Source of the DNA: Tanypteryx hageni
Taxonomy: Eukaryota; Arthropoda; Insecta; Odonata; Petaluridae
Direction of reading: 5' to 3'
Assembly: GCA_028673005.1 (NCBI GenBank)
Contig: CM054116.1
Location: forward strand, 78,194,572-78,258,571
DNA: 64,000 nt
Of the stretch, positions 36,571-46,673 are shown in pieces (position 1 is the stretch's first letter; each line of letters begins with the position of its first letter). Under the pieces are notes generated by a model. The model saw only the letters and a list, made by a program, of their open reading frames with translations, did no database searches and had not been told where the DNA came from. A program made the position numbers and the translations under genes.

Positions 36571-37160
36571 ATCTTAACGGAAAAAATGGGGAGAGGGAAG
36601 GGAGGGGGGACCATTACAAAAACGCCATCCACAAGCAGAGACATAGTAAACACATTGTGATTAAGGGACGGAGATTAGTGACATGTAGGATTCTAGGTGA
36701 TCAGTAAGGGGAGGGGGAGAAAAGTGGGAGGAAAAAGGTAAAAAGAAAAAGAATTTATAATTTCAATTTATTCCATTGCGTCCAGATGTCGTCCTTTGCA
36801 TAACAAACTAAGAATGAATTTTTAATAGTTGCATCACTGCTAGCTCGATGAGGTCAAAATATAACATTTATTCACGTATTTATTAGAAGATTCTATGTAA
36901 CAAATTTAATTGTAACTGCTAGGGCTAATTGATTCCGAATTCGTGGAAACAGAAATGTTTAAAGTTGCGATTTTGGCACTTCTGCTTGTTAGTTCAGGCA
37001 AAATATCTCGAAAACGTCATGTATTGTATGTGAAGATTCTATATATCAAATTTCCTTGAAATCGATTAAGCTTATTCTTCCCAGTGCACTCAAAAATCAT
37101 TAACGACGGCGGCGAAATGGCAGCGTCGAAACGTACCTGGCGGCGAAACGTACCATTCTG

Positions 37161-40100
37161 TCCTAATATACTAAGGCTATTGCGTTAAATAATTGCGCTT
37201 AAAATTACCGCTGGTGACGCTGGCACAACTATTTGAAAATTTTAACATCGACAGAAATGCTATCAACAAGTGACATTCCAAGTACTGAACATTAATTCAG
37301 ACGGATAATCGAAATATTATATTTATGATACAATGCGTTCTGTAAAAAAATGTTCCTGACAAAGTCATAGAAAATTGTCTTCAACTTTGATAATCACAAA
37401 CATTTACATTTATGTACCCCTATAGCAAATATTTGCTTAAAACGGAAAAATTACCCGAGCAAGCATCCACTACCGGTTGACTAATTAGAGCCAAAATATT
37501 GATTTTTAACGAATTTTTTCTCCCTTAAAATATAATTCCACACAATTCAGGCTTACTCAGCCAATTATACTTGATTTTTAATCAAAATTTTAAATATAAA
37601 GTTTTGTGCTGTGCTGTGGGCGCGCGCGTGCGTGTGCGTGTGTATAGGACGTCTTAAGAACATTAAAAATTGAACACGCCTCAGAATACTAATGTAGCGC
37701 AATTATAAAGAGCACTTTTTTATTTATCACACATCTCTTAGTTTAAACTTCAGCTATAAATAAATATTAATAATATTATGAAATTGGCAACAAGAACAGC
37801 TGTCATTCTTTTTAAGTCTCTCAATGCGACTGATTAGAATTATTTCAAGGCGTTTTTATGTAAGAAAACATTAATGCAGGGTTGGAGATCAGACGAGAAA
37901 GAGATAGATTGAGGCATTGAGAGAGGGATAGAGATAGAGAGAGCAAGCGCAGTGTGATGAGAGAATCCGCATAATTCAAAAGTAAAAAGCGGAGAAATAG
38001 GATGCAAAAAGAGAATCCATCTTCTTAACGATCGACTCAGAAAAAAATAATTTTTTCCCTTTTTCGTACGTGTTGGATGAATGAGCGAGTCGAATTGTTG
38101 GCGGAGATGGCGAGAGATCAAGCTGATACTTTTTATTCGGTCCTGGAATATCGGATTCAAGCTGACGGCGAATGAAGATTTGCTAGTCGCGTAGAAAAAA
38201 AATAAAATCCAAAGGATGAAATATATGCTGGAACCCAAATCAAATGCGGAGCGTTTGAGAATCCAGACGAATCGATAGTTTTAATGGTGACAAATTAAAC
38301 AGTAGGAAAAGATTTCCTCCCAGAGACAATTTCCGGTGTCACATCTGCGTCAAAACGATATATTACCAAAGAAAAAAACCTCACTTTACGTTTTAACGTT
38401 AGATACTCTTGCGTGAAAAAATATTTATCTCGAAGTACAAAGTCGAAATGTTGCTTCTTTTGCTTTCGATCGCATTAATGGTTGAAATCCCATTTCCTAT
38501 CAGACTTAATTGGATATCATTTACGAAATAAATATTGCATAAATTATTTAATACCGCGATAAAAACTAATCCGAGATAAGACTTCAATTTAAACCAATAC
38601 AATTTAACTTTAAGGTTCTATTTCTGATAACCAATAGCGAAACGGTGATTTCCCTGATCCAATCTTACAAATTACCCCATAACGTAATCCGAGAGAGCAT
38701 TTTTGCCATAGAAAATAGTCAAAGGGACGAGTAATGCCTTCGTCGAATCATTAAATATATAAATTCATCCTCTTTCGAAAAATAAATCATCAATCAAACA
38801 TCCCTGCGGATGCCGAGCGTCGTTTTATCTGCCGAAAAAAACCATTTCTTAGAACTCTGCATTCGATCACCCTACTTCACCATCTTCCCCCCTTTCCTTT
38901 CCGAAACTCCGGTTAAAAGAGGAGGCCGGTATCGGGAGGAAATGAGAGGAGGTACGCGCGGAGGTGAAATAGTTCCGTAATGGAGGGCAGAAGGGCGCGG
39001 AGTATAGCGGATGTGCGGTTTTGGTAAACCCCCCTTTTGAGGAAATGGAGTCGTATAAGGCATTGGTGAATGGGGTGAGGCGACGCGAAGAGCGAGACGA
39101 GGATCGGAACGGAAAAGGGATGAGGCGACGAGAGAGGGTGTGAGAGATGATTTTAGGCCGGTTAAAGATGCAAGAGAGAGAGATAGGATGCGAAGAGACA
39201 GAAAAGGCGACGCGGGGAAAGAAGGGATGGAAAGGATGAGACGTGCGAGGTGCGCGAGAATTTCGAGTTAAGAGGAAGGAAAGGATGTAAAGCTTGAGGT
39301 TTGAAGGTCTGCCGAAAAGGAATCATTAGCAGTGGCATCGGAGGATGAGTGAAGATAGGAGAAAGGAGGGGCGAGAGGGAGGGAGGAGGCGAGCGTGCGA
39401 GAAGGCCCCTGAAAGAGGGAAGTCGGAGCTACTCATCCCTTTGGTGGGAAGGAAATGGCGGTGCATAAAAAGGATAATGTCAGGGGTCGTTCGAGGAAGG
39501 TCAATTGACTAAGTTTAACCCATCATTTCCGTCGCCCATCTTTGCGTGCGGATGGTGGAGAAGTTTTTAGACCGAAGGATTCCAGCGAGCTCCTTCTTGG
39601 GCTATTTTTAGAGGTTTTGATAAGGTAGACTGCATTTATGTTTCTTATCGAAGTTTGAAGGTGTGGACAACAATCATGATCCCATGCCAGCTGCAAGTTT
39701 AGCAATACAATTTTCTGATATTTAAATGATAGAATAAATCGAACAACCTGTATAATTACTGCTAATATGCGACCATTTTTGAACTTGATATAATTTGAAT
39801 TTCGTATGGGCAAAAACGACAAATTTCGATGAAAGAAAAGGACTCAGCTTACAAAAAACTAATTTACTTACAAAAATTAATTATCTTTAACTTACATTGG
39901 ATTATTAATAAAATTACATTCTCGATGAATTACATAAAATGAGTTTACCGATCCAAATAAGTTTAATAAGATAAGATTAAATTAAGTTTTTAAACTTGTT
40001 TTCATATTTGTTTATAAGACCTCATAATGAAAGTTAAGCTGTAAAAAGTCACTTTATAACATTTTCTGCAGGGGTGCAACACAAAAAACAGTAGGGTAAG

Positions 40101-41136
40101 GAAACCACACACAAAATTAAACTATCGTGAAAACGAAACAAGAAGCTAAATAAATGCCTCAAAATAGGTCAAATCTAAAACTTTACTCTGCGTACAAATT
40201 TTGAAATTTTGTTTCATCATTTTATGTATCGTTACAACTGAATAGACAATACGGTCTTATACTATACTAAGTAAAACCTTATCTTACCCTATAATTATAT
40301 TAGCCTAAACAATACCAACTGTTTAATTTAATTCTTCTCCTAGACTATGATATCCGAAAGTTTATGGACAAAACGCTATTACAATTTTAGGAAAACGAAT
40401 TCATACCCACTGTCATTTTTTCAATTTCGAACCAAACAGTTACTCGTACTTAAATTTCTTCCTCGAAAAAGTATCACAAATTCTTACGTAACTCGTAAAT
40501 TCAAACAACTACGGGTTTTGCCCTTGAAGCATGAGACTGGAAACTGTGCTCCACAATCCTCTCGTCCTCCTTGGCTCATCAGTCTTAGTATGTTTTCAGT
40601 ATAGGATATTTTAATTACGTAATACTATAAAAAAACGAGCAAGTTTCTTTAAGAAGGAACCGTTTCTTTGTTTATCATTGCGAGAAGTCAGTGCTTGCAT
40701 TTTGCAAACGTTTCATAGACATCTACAACTTGCAAATCAAAAAAACGTGATCTCCTAGGAAATAACATTTGTGCCACGCGTAGTCTATATAAGATAATAA
40801 ATTGCAAGAGTTCTCGCAGAATATTTCTCATTCTCCGAGAAATTTCGACAATTATCCGGAATTTATAAATTCTCTGGAATCGGTTCGCGCCCAAGTTTAC
40901 GTAATTCAAGTTTCGTGGCTCAGATAACACTGTATTGGAAATAACAATAATCATTATTAAAACAATAGGCCGTGTTACGCTAAAATTTATGGAAACAATA
41001 TTTTGTGTTAGAAATTTGGCGTCACCATGCGTGCCGTTCAGTGCGTATCCGGATAAAAAAATCGCGAAATACGTTTAACGTAGTTATATTTTTTCTAGTT
41101 ATATTTCGTTCTTAATAGAAGTTTATGGCATTAGGG
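37161..41136. other. Long unannotated stretch with purine tracts
   Basis: 37440-37600 has weak similarity (CATCCACTACCGGTTGAC) to the middle of the hairpin-ended repeat and may be an old fragment. A (CG)n(TG)n microsatellite is at 37618-37652. Purine-rich tracts lie at 37890-38010 and 38890-39470. The ORF 37840-38238 is the complement of the first tract. 39500-41136 is AT-rich with nothing recognised. Confidence 0.45.
37618..37652 (+). repeat. Compound (GC)n(GT)n microsatellite
   Basis: Alternating GCGCGCGCGTGCGTGTGCGTGTGTA. Alternating purine-pyrimidine DNA of this kind can adopt Z-form. Confidence 0.85.
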
Positions 41137-41138
41137 TA

Positions 41139-41718
41139 GGGCGGGGCTATTCCGATAGTGGAGCTATTCCGCTCGAAATAAGAAAATTGTCTACTTCACA
41201 AATAGTCGGCGCCGCTGTCATGTTGTTTCTCAACCAGTGTAACACTGTGTGTTCGTACGTCTGCACGAGGTCTGGTTTAGTTGGTTGGAAGTCGTTTTAA
41301 AAAGTTCAGCAGTTAAAATCCCGGACGGTAAGTGAATGTTATTGTGTTTTATCGCCTTCATAAGTAAAAGAACCTTCTTATTTAAGGCGTAGCTTGAAGA
41401 AGAATCGGCATTTTCGTGCGACATCTTGCTAGTGGTTGGTGAACTAAAGCTTACTCCTGCATAGCAGCCAGCTCTTGTCTGCTTTTAATGTCATCAAACG
41501 GCGCGAGAGTTCAAATCACTGCAGTGGGGGCTATTTCGCTCAGTAAAAGGGGGGCTATCCCGCTCGGTTCAAAATACTGTTTCCATGAAGAGGTTTCGAA
41601 TGCAATCCAGATCAGGTACGTCGAGCAGCATTTGTGTATGCTAAAGAGTGAGGAATAACACATCCTTGGGACAAAAAAGAAATGTATTCATTAAGAGAAA
41701 TCCCGAATAGCCCCTCCC
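41139..41718. mobile_element. TA-flanked MITE with iterated GGGGCTATTCC motif
   Basis: The left end GGGCGGGGCTATTCC and the right end (inverted) GGGAGGGGCTATTCGGG are each preceded by TA (41137-41138 and 41719-41720), the target duplication of the Tc1/mariner/pogo superfamily. Further copies of the motif lie inside at about 41160, 41527 and 41551, so it is iterated near both ends. A 64-codon minus ORF (41230-41424) is not recognised. Confidence 0.65.
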
Positions 41719-42320
41719 TATCCAACTGTTTGAAAATTCAGTCAAACCAAATTTCAATTCTCTCGTTCATTTATTTCAATAATTGAAAAGTTTAAGATTA
41801 ATTGAAAAACTTTACCAAAGACGATATTCAATTATTTCACTTTGCAGTAAAATTTTGTGCGTTTGGTTTATGATGTCATCATAAGTTTATGTCCTAGTTT
41901 AAAATGAATGGTATGATAATAATATAGCCAACTAATTCCCATTAAAAGCATTAAAAATATGCTATTACAATAAAGACTAATACATTGCCCGTAAAAAATG
42001 ACGGGTTAAAATGAATAAAAAACGGAATCTAAATTTTTAACTGATAATAAATTATTAGGCGTTCTTTACCAGCAAAACGGTATTAGCGGAACGCCTTATG
42101 GGCACGTCTCGTCGGCCCGTCGTAACTATCATCTCCTAAATCGCTGGATGGATTTTAATTAAATAAAGTACGAGTGATTGTTATTAAAATTTATCGCCCA
42201 ATTGAAATTTTCAACTGAATCCGTCAATTAAAACTTCCACTTTACATAATTTCTTTAATAAACTTATACTCGCATCTCGTTAAACGGCATCCGTCAAGCA
42301 ACGATGAAATATCTTACTTT

Positions 42321-42417
42321 TCTCTCCCTAGCTCTTATATTATCTGTAAGATATAGATTAAAACATTTATTCGGATTCATTTACCACAAAAAAGTCCGCG
42401 AGATGCCATAATTACGA
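42321..42417 (+). repeat. Direct repeat flanking the pogo derivative, copy 1
   Basis: The segment with GCTCTTATAT, TATAGATTAAAA, CATTTA, GTCCGCGAGA and CATAATTACG recurs in the same order at 44258-44363. The copies are diverged, with an insertion of about nine bases in copy 2. Confidence 0.75.
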
Positions 42418-42529
42418 GTTCTAGTTTCGGAGATAAAAATTCAAGAAACTCTCGAGCAAAACATCGCATATTTTGTTTACATCGATCGCGAAGACGGTTC
42501 TCTCAGCAAACAAAAATGAAAAACCCATA

Positions 42530-44255
42530 AAGGGGAAAGTTGGGTAATATGAGCATGTTAAGCAAATATCACTATATCTTTTGCAAAAATGATGCTCTTT
42601 GAATTTAAATTACCTGAGCTGGTAGCTTATTGCTTTAGCATCTGTTAACAATAAATAATAACTCCATTGTTGTTTACACCTTTCTGAGAAAAAAAATTAC
42701 ATATAACACTGCAAGTGCACATATTAACCTAATGGGCAGGTAATATGAGCAGAACAGGAGGGTTATATGGGCAATGAAAAATGTTATGCAATTTTGAGTG
42801 ATTATTAGGTTTTCTTATTTATTAGATTGTTTACATTGTTGTTTTGTAAAATTATCACTTTCAGAAGGTTTTTCAAATAAAACTTACCCTTTTCAGCATT
42901 TTATGCAAGATAAAACATCATGATAAACGAGTTTGCTATAATTACCTAAGCTTAAAACTGAATACACAGGATGTAAACTTATTTCATCACATCTTCTTCT
43001 TTTCAAGGTTATACCCTAACACACATCAGACAAAGGTACTCCTTTTGTGTTTCAGGAACCCCAGCACAAGTTGTATGGGCCCCGTCTTTACACATCTGTC
43101 ACTGAATCCAGTCACCTCCTGTAGCTGAAGAGAATTCTTCGCAAAAGAAACAGGAACAATCCCCTTCGCCTTTTCCTGACTTCCTTACTTCCTCTTCATT
43201 TAGGACTCCCTTTTCACTGCTAATAGGAAGGGTAGCCTTGAAAACCTGCATTCTGGGATTTTGTTTTTGCTTACTAATGTTCGTTTTTAATCGTTGCTGA
43301 CGTTTTCATTTCCTCCTCCAATGTGTTTTTATGGGGTGAAGCTGATAAGATTACTGAATATGCAACCTTCCTTTTAGAGGTTTTTTGAAGTTTCTGATGG
43401 GGAATTGGAATTACCTCTCTAAAACCTGGAGATCAAGTACATGGACTTGTTCACTTCCTCATCATTTCTAGGAGAGATAGACTGAGTAGGCCTATCACCA
43501 TAAGGACTCATCATGGATGTTTCCTTCTTGCAAAGGGCTGGACTGGATTTTCTCCACTGGCTCCGTTCCTCCACTTGAAGTCTCCCCTTCAGAAAATGTT
43601 GATGATAGCCTGATTTCTGAAGGCAAAAAATACTTCTCTGAAAGAATATTAGGGTTGAAAGGATGGATTCCAGTCTTTTAAAACCCTGATTCTGAATTTT
43701 TAATGGTGGCTCCTTTTCTGTAGGCACTCCGAAATAAAGCAGGAATCACATTTTCAGACAGAGATAGTCCTTGCTATATCAGCAACCTGCTTACTTCTTG
43801 ATCATAGGAGTTGGAACTGTTGAAGATTGCAACATCGAATAAAATTACTTTACAAGTTCTGCTGCTCATATTAACCGCACTAGTAAGGTAGGCATAAACC
43901 AACCTATGGCTTGGTTGCAGGTGGTACTTCTGGCTTCACACCTTAACATCAGCTTCACAAAGGACTCGAGAGGTGACTGTAAAGTTTTTATGGGTTTAGC
44001 AGATTAAGTAATCTTTAGAGAGCTTAAACTCCATTACATCAAACATTTAAGAAATGAAAAAATGCTTTCCTAGGAGCAAAAATTATGCCACGTTGTCAAG
44101 ATGCGTCACTCCAGCTTGGTGTTTCTCTTCAAACTAATGCTTCTTAAAGTAGTTGAGCACATACTCACCAGAGATTAGCACCTCCTTGCATTATTACAGC
44201 TGTTATGAATATCTGCTCATATTACTAGCCCTGCTCATAATACCCAACTTTCCCC
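42530..44255 (-). mobile_element. Internally deleted pogo/Tigger-like DNA transposon
   Basis: Terminal inverted repeats GGGGAAAGTTGGGTA-ATATGAGCA lie at 42532 and, inverted, at 44255, with TA next to the right end. The subterminal motif TAATATGAGCA recurs at about 42739 and, inverted, near 43870, 44214 and 44233. Between them sits the C-terminal end of a pogo transposase on the minus strand. At 1.73 kb it is too short for a full pogo gene, and the DNA-binding and catalytic parts are missing. Confidence 0.75.
43009..43990 (-). pseudogene. Pogo/Tigger transposase C-terminus with PHD-like finger
   Basis: On the minus strand the remaining protein reads, in order, PLESFVKLMLRCEA, then a frame with ENVIPALFRSAYRKGATIKN near 43740, GIHPFNPNIFSEKYFLPSE near 43640 (the GI-PFNP-FxxxxFxPS block diagnostic of pogo C-termini), a Ser/Glu-rich linker, and a terminal finger near 43150-43020: CFFC, then a stop where a Cys is expected, QMC, AHTTC and CLMC. 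This is a C4HC3 PHD-like pattern with seven of eight ligands visible. Several stops and frameshifts interrupt it. The N-terminal CENP-B type HTH and the DDE triad are deleted. Confidence 0.75.
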
Positions 44256-44257
44256 TA

Positions 44258-44363
44258 TTTCTCTTCCATGCTCTTATATGATCTGTGAGGTATAGATTAA
44301 AAAATTTATTAGGATAGAAAAAAACATTTACTACAAGAGTGTCCGCGAGACCACATAATTACG
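44258..44363 (+). repeat. Direct repeat flanking the pogo derivative, copy 2
   Basis: Second copy of the 42321-42417 segment. It starts within two bases of the transposon's right end, whereas copy 1 lies about 110 bases outside the left end. Confidence 0.75.
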
Positions 44364-44676
44364 CTAATTCGGCATATATTTAAATTGAGTCCTAATATAT
44401 AATAAACCTCATTTTTGTAAGCTATAGAACCGTTTTTGTTCCAAGTTTCTATCTCAATTTTAACTAATTTAAAAATGCAATTTTATAATACCCTCCAAAG
44501 ATTTCCATACTTTTCTTATGGGGTAAAAACGAAACAATAGGGTCCGATAAAAACCTCTAAAACTTTTTCGAGATTTTGGATGTTTTCGTCGGTTTTATCT
44601 TTCATTATGCCAAACTTCAGGTCTGTAGCAATTCTAGACGTACCTAAACCTTTATATCCTCCTATATCCTATATAT

Positions 44677-44936
44677 CAAGGGTGGTCAAACTTAATTACC
44701 CTTGGAGCAGCATACTATCATCTTCTGAAGTTGTAAACCAGAATGTTCATAAATTTATGAATAGTAAAGCATAAACTGTATCGGAAGCAATTCAGATGCA
44801 TGACACTTAGGCATCACCAAAACGTCTCAAGTCACACTACGTCATTGTGTTCTGCAGTGAAAAACGTTGATAAGTCTCTGAATGAAATTTTTAAAAAGCC
44901 GCATACGGCTCGCGAGTCAAGATTTGGCCACCCCTG
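44677..44936. mobile_element. hAT-type MITE
   Basis: The left end is CAAGGGTGGTCAAACTT and the right end, inverted, CAGGGGTGGCCAAATCTTG. Flanking octamers CTATATAT (44669-44676) and ATATATAT (44937-44944) match in 7 of 8. The 260 bp have no ORF. CAGGGGTGGCCAAA ends are typical of hAT MITEs. Confidence 0.85.
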
Positions 44937-45387
44937 ATATATATCATATATCCTACATCATATGTTCTATATCACATATGCTATAAAGACTACAGAACGA
45001 TAAGCCTTCTGTCACACACTTCGAAGATAATCACGAGGATTCTTAATAAAAGACTTGAGAAAAAGGAAAAATAAATGCTAGGGGAAGATTAATTCCGTTT
45101 TAGAAAAAGACGAGCATCTAGAGATGCGATAGGGGTAGTTAGAATAATATCAGAAAGGGCAATAGAGTACAGCCAAGATATCTGCGTATGTTTCGTAGAC
45201 TGGCAGAAGGCCTTTGATAGAATAAATTGGGTAATGTTGATGAAGATATTGAAAGATATAGGTGTACCCTGGAAAGACAGGACTCTGATCAGGAATCCAT
45301 ATGCGAATCAAGTTGTAAAGGTCAGGTTGGAGAATGCGGATACCTGCGAAGTAAATATCGGTAGAGGAGTAAGACAGGGCTACTGCC

Positions 45388-45399
45388 CATATTCAATAT
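45388..45399 (+). repeat. Target-site duplication of the nested LINE, left copy
   Basis: CATATTCAATAT, repeated exactly at 45785-45796. The last AT could instead belong to the trinucleotide tail. Confidence 0.8.
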
Positions 45400-45784
45400 C
45401 ATCATCATCATCATAGGTAGTCTGTCCGTAGACAGGTCCGTGATTATTCATGGTTAAACCTGGTTCTCCATATACTCCTATTTTCCGCTGTCCTCTTCAT
45501 ATCTTGATAACTCTCTTTCCCTTTCAAATCGTCTATCAGCTGAAACCTTTTCCTGCCTCTTTCCCTTTTCCCATCTAGTTTTCCTTCTAACACGTCTTTA
45601 ATCATACTCTCTCTCCTCAGGTAATGTCCAACCCAGTTGGCCTTCCTCTTTCTAATAGTCTGTATAATCATTCGCTTCTCTCCTATTCTTCGTAGCACTT
45701 CATCGTTTTTCATCCTATCTGTCCATTTTATCTTCAGCATTCTCCTCCAAGTCCACATTTCAAAGCTTTCCAAGTATTTGATGT
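45400..45784 (-). mobile_element. Nested antisense RTE-like LINE 3' end
   Basis: On the minus strand this is 385 bp of the same family, starting inside the gene (DIKYLESFEMWTWRRML) and ending in the 3' UTR and (GAT)n tail, flanked by CATATTCAATAT on both sides. The frame is open through GHYLRRESMIKDVLEGKLDG and on to RTRFNHE, so this C-terminus is less decayed than the host copy. An ORF reaching 45881 merely runs on through the (AT)n tract. Confidence 0.9.
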
Positions 45785-45790
45785 CATATT

Positions 45791-45792
<2 letters not shown>

Positions 45793-45834
<42 letters not shown>
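45793..45834 (+). repeat. (AT)n microsatellite at the nested insertion border
   Basis: About 20 AT units directly abut the right copy of the target duplication. The host element probably read AATATATATGG here, so the tract looks like an expansion seeded at the insertion edge. Confidence 0.9.
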
Positions 45835-45836
<2 letters not shown>

Positions 45837-46673
45837 AGAAAGTCTAATGCAAGAAGCGTTAGAAGGCACACGAGAATTCAATATTTATAAGAACAGTAAA
45901 ATACGCGGGTGATCAAGTACTTCCAGCAAGAAAGGAACAGGAACTCCAGAAAATGATAAATAGACTAGTTATAACAGGTAGAAAATACGGTATGGAAATA
46001 CAGAAAAATCCAAGGTCATTCGAAAAGAAGAGAATATGAACGTTAGTACTGGGGAAAAGCCTTTAGAACAATTTTCAGACTATAAATACCTTGAAAGCAT
46101 CATAACAAGAGAAGTAAAATGTACGGATGAGATCAGGACTAGAATTGAAAAAGCAAAAGCGGCTTTCAAAATAAAGAAACACCTACTTACGGGGAATATA
46201 AGTGAAGATATCCGCAAGAAGTTCATAAAATTCTATGCATAGAGTATAGCTTTGTACGTGGCAGAAACATGGACGCTAAGGAAAAATGACATCAAATACT
46301 TGAAAAGCTTTGAAATGTGGACTTGGAGGAGAATGCTGAAGATAAAATGGACAGATAGGATGAAAAACAATGAAGTGCTACGAAGAGTAGGAGAGAAGCG
46401 AATGATTATACAGTCTATTAGAAAGAGGAAGGCAAACTGGGTTGGGCATTACCTGAGGGGAGAGAGTATGATTAAAGACGTGTAAGAAGGAAAACTAGAC
46501 GGAAAAAGGGAAAGAGTTAGGAAAAGGTTTCAGCTGATAGATGATTTGAAAGGGGAAGAGTTATCAAGATATGAAAAGGACAGCGGAAAATAGGAGTGTA
46601 TGGAGAACCAGGTTTAACCATGAATAATCACGGACCTGTCTACGGACAGACTACCTATGATGATGATGATGAT

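Larger units (their letters stand above)
34998..37160. mobile_element. Second foldback element, GTTTCGCC family, enclosing hAT elements
   Basis: The left arm (about 34998-35055) contains ACGTTTCGTCGCGG, a middle unit and ACGTTTCGCCGCC. The right arm (about 37098-37160), inverted, contains ACGTTTCGCCGCC, ACGTTTCGACGC and ATTTCGCCGCC. Each arm holds three ~15-base units. The layout matches the element at 13553-14208, whose units read ACGTTTCACC. Arms are short and borders uncertain. The inner DNA includes two hAT elements (35519-36570) and otherwise unrecognised AT-rich sequence. Confidence 0.55.
44986..46560 (+). pseudogene. Reverse transcriptase of RTE-like LINE, interrupted
   Basis: Visible in order: YRTISLLSHTSKIITRIL; a degenerate RFRKRRASRDAIGVVR; CVCFVDWQKAFDRINWVML (motif A) near 45190; VRQGYCP (worn form of RQGCxLSP) near 45378; the nested insertion; LMQEALEGTREF near 45846; KYAGDQVL near 45905, where the first Asp of the YADD catalytic box is Gly; DYKYLESIITREVKC near 46080; AETWTLRKNDIK near 46260; WTWRRMLKIKWTDRM; GHYLRGESMIKDV then a stop near 46483. 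The gene would have copied element RNA into DNA. The insertion, the lost catalytic residue and several stops make it inactive. Confidence 0.85.
44984..46673 (+). mobile_element. RTE-like LINE, 5'-truncated, carrying an antisense copy of its own family
   Basis: The + strand runs from the reverse transcriptase fingers (DYRTISLLSHTSKIITRILN, about 44986) through the C-terminal domain to the 3' UTR and a (GAT)n tail at 46657-46673. The 3' UTR matches those at 6336 and 45400. It is split at 45388-45399 by an inserted antisense 3' end (45400-45784) and an adjoining (AT)n tract. The hAT MITE at 44677 lies just upstream. Confidence 0.85.

Noticed and set aside
45637..45912. ORF with an Ile-Tyr repeat on the + strand
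   Set aside because: It runs through the (AT)n tract and the antisense LINE; not a gene.
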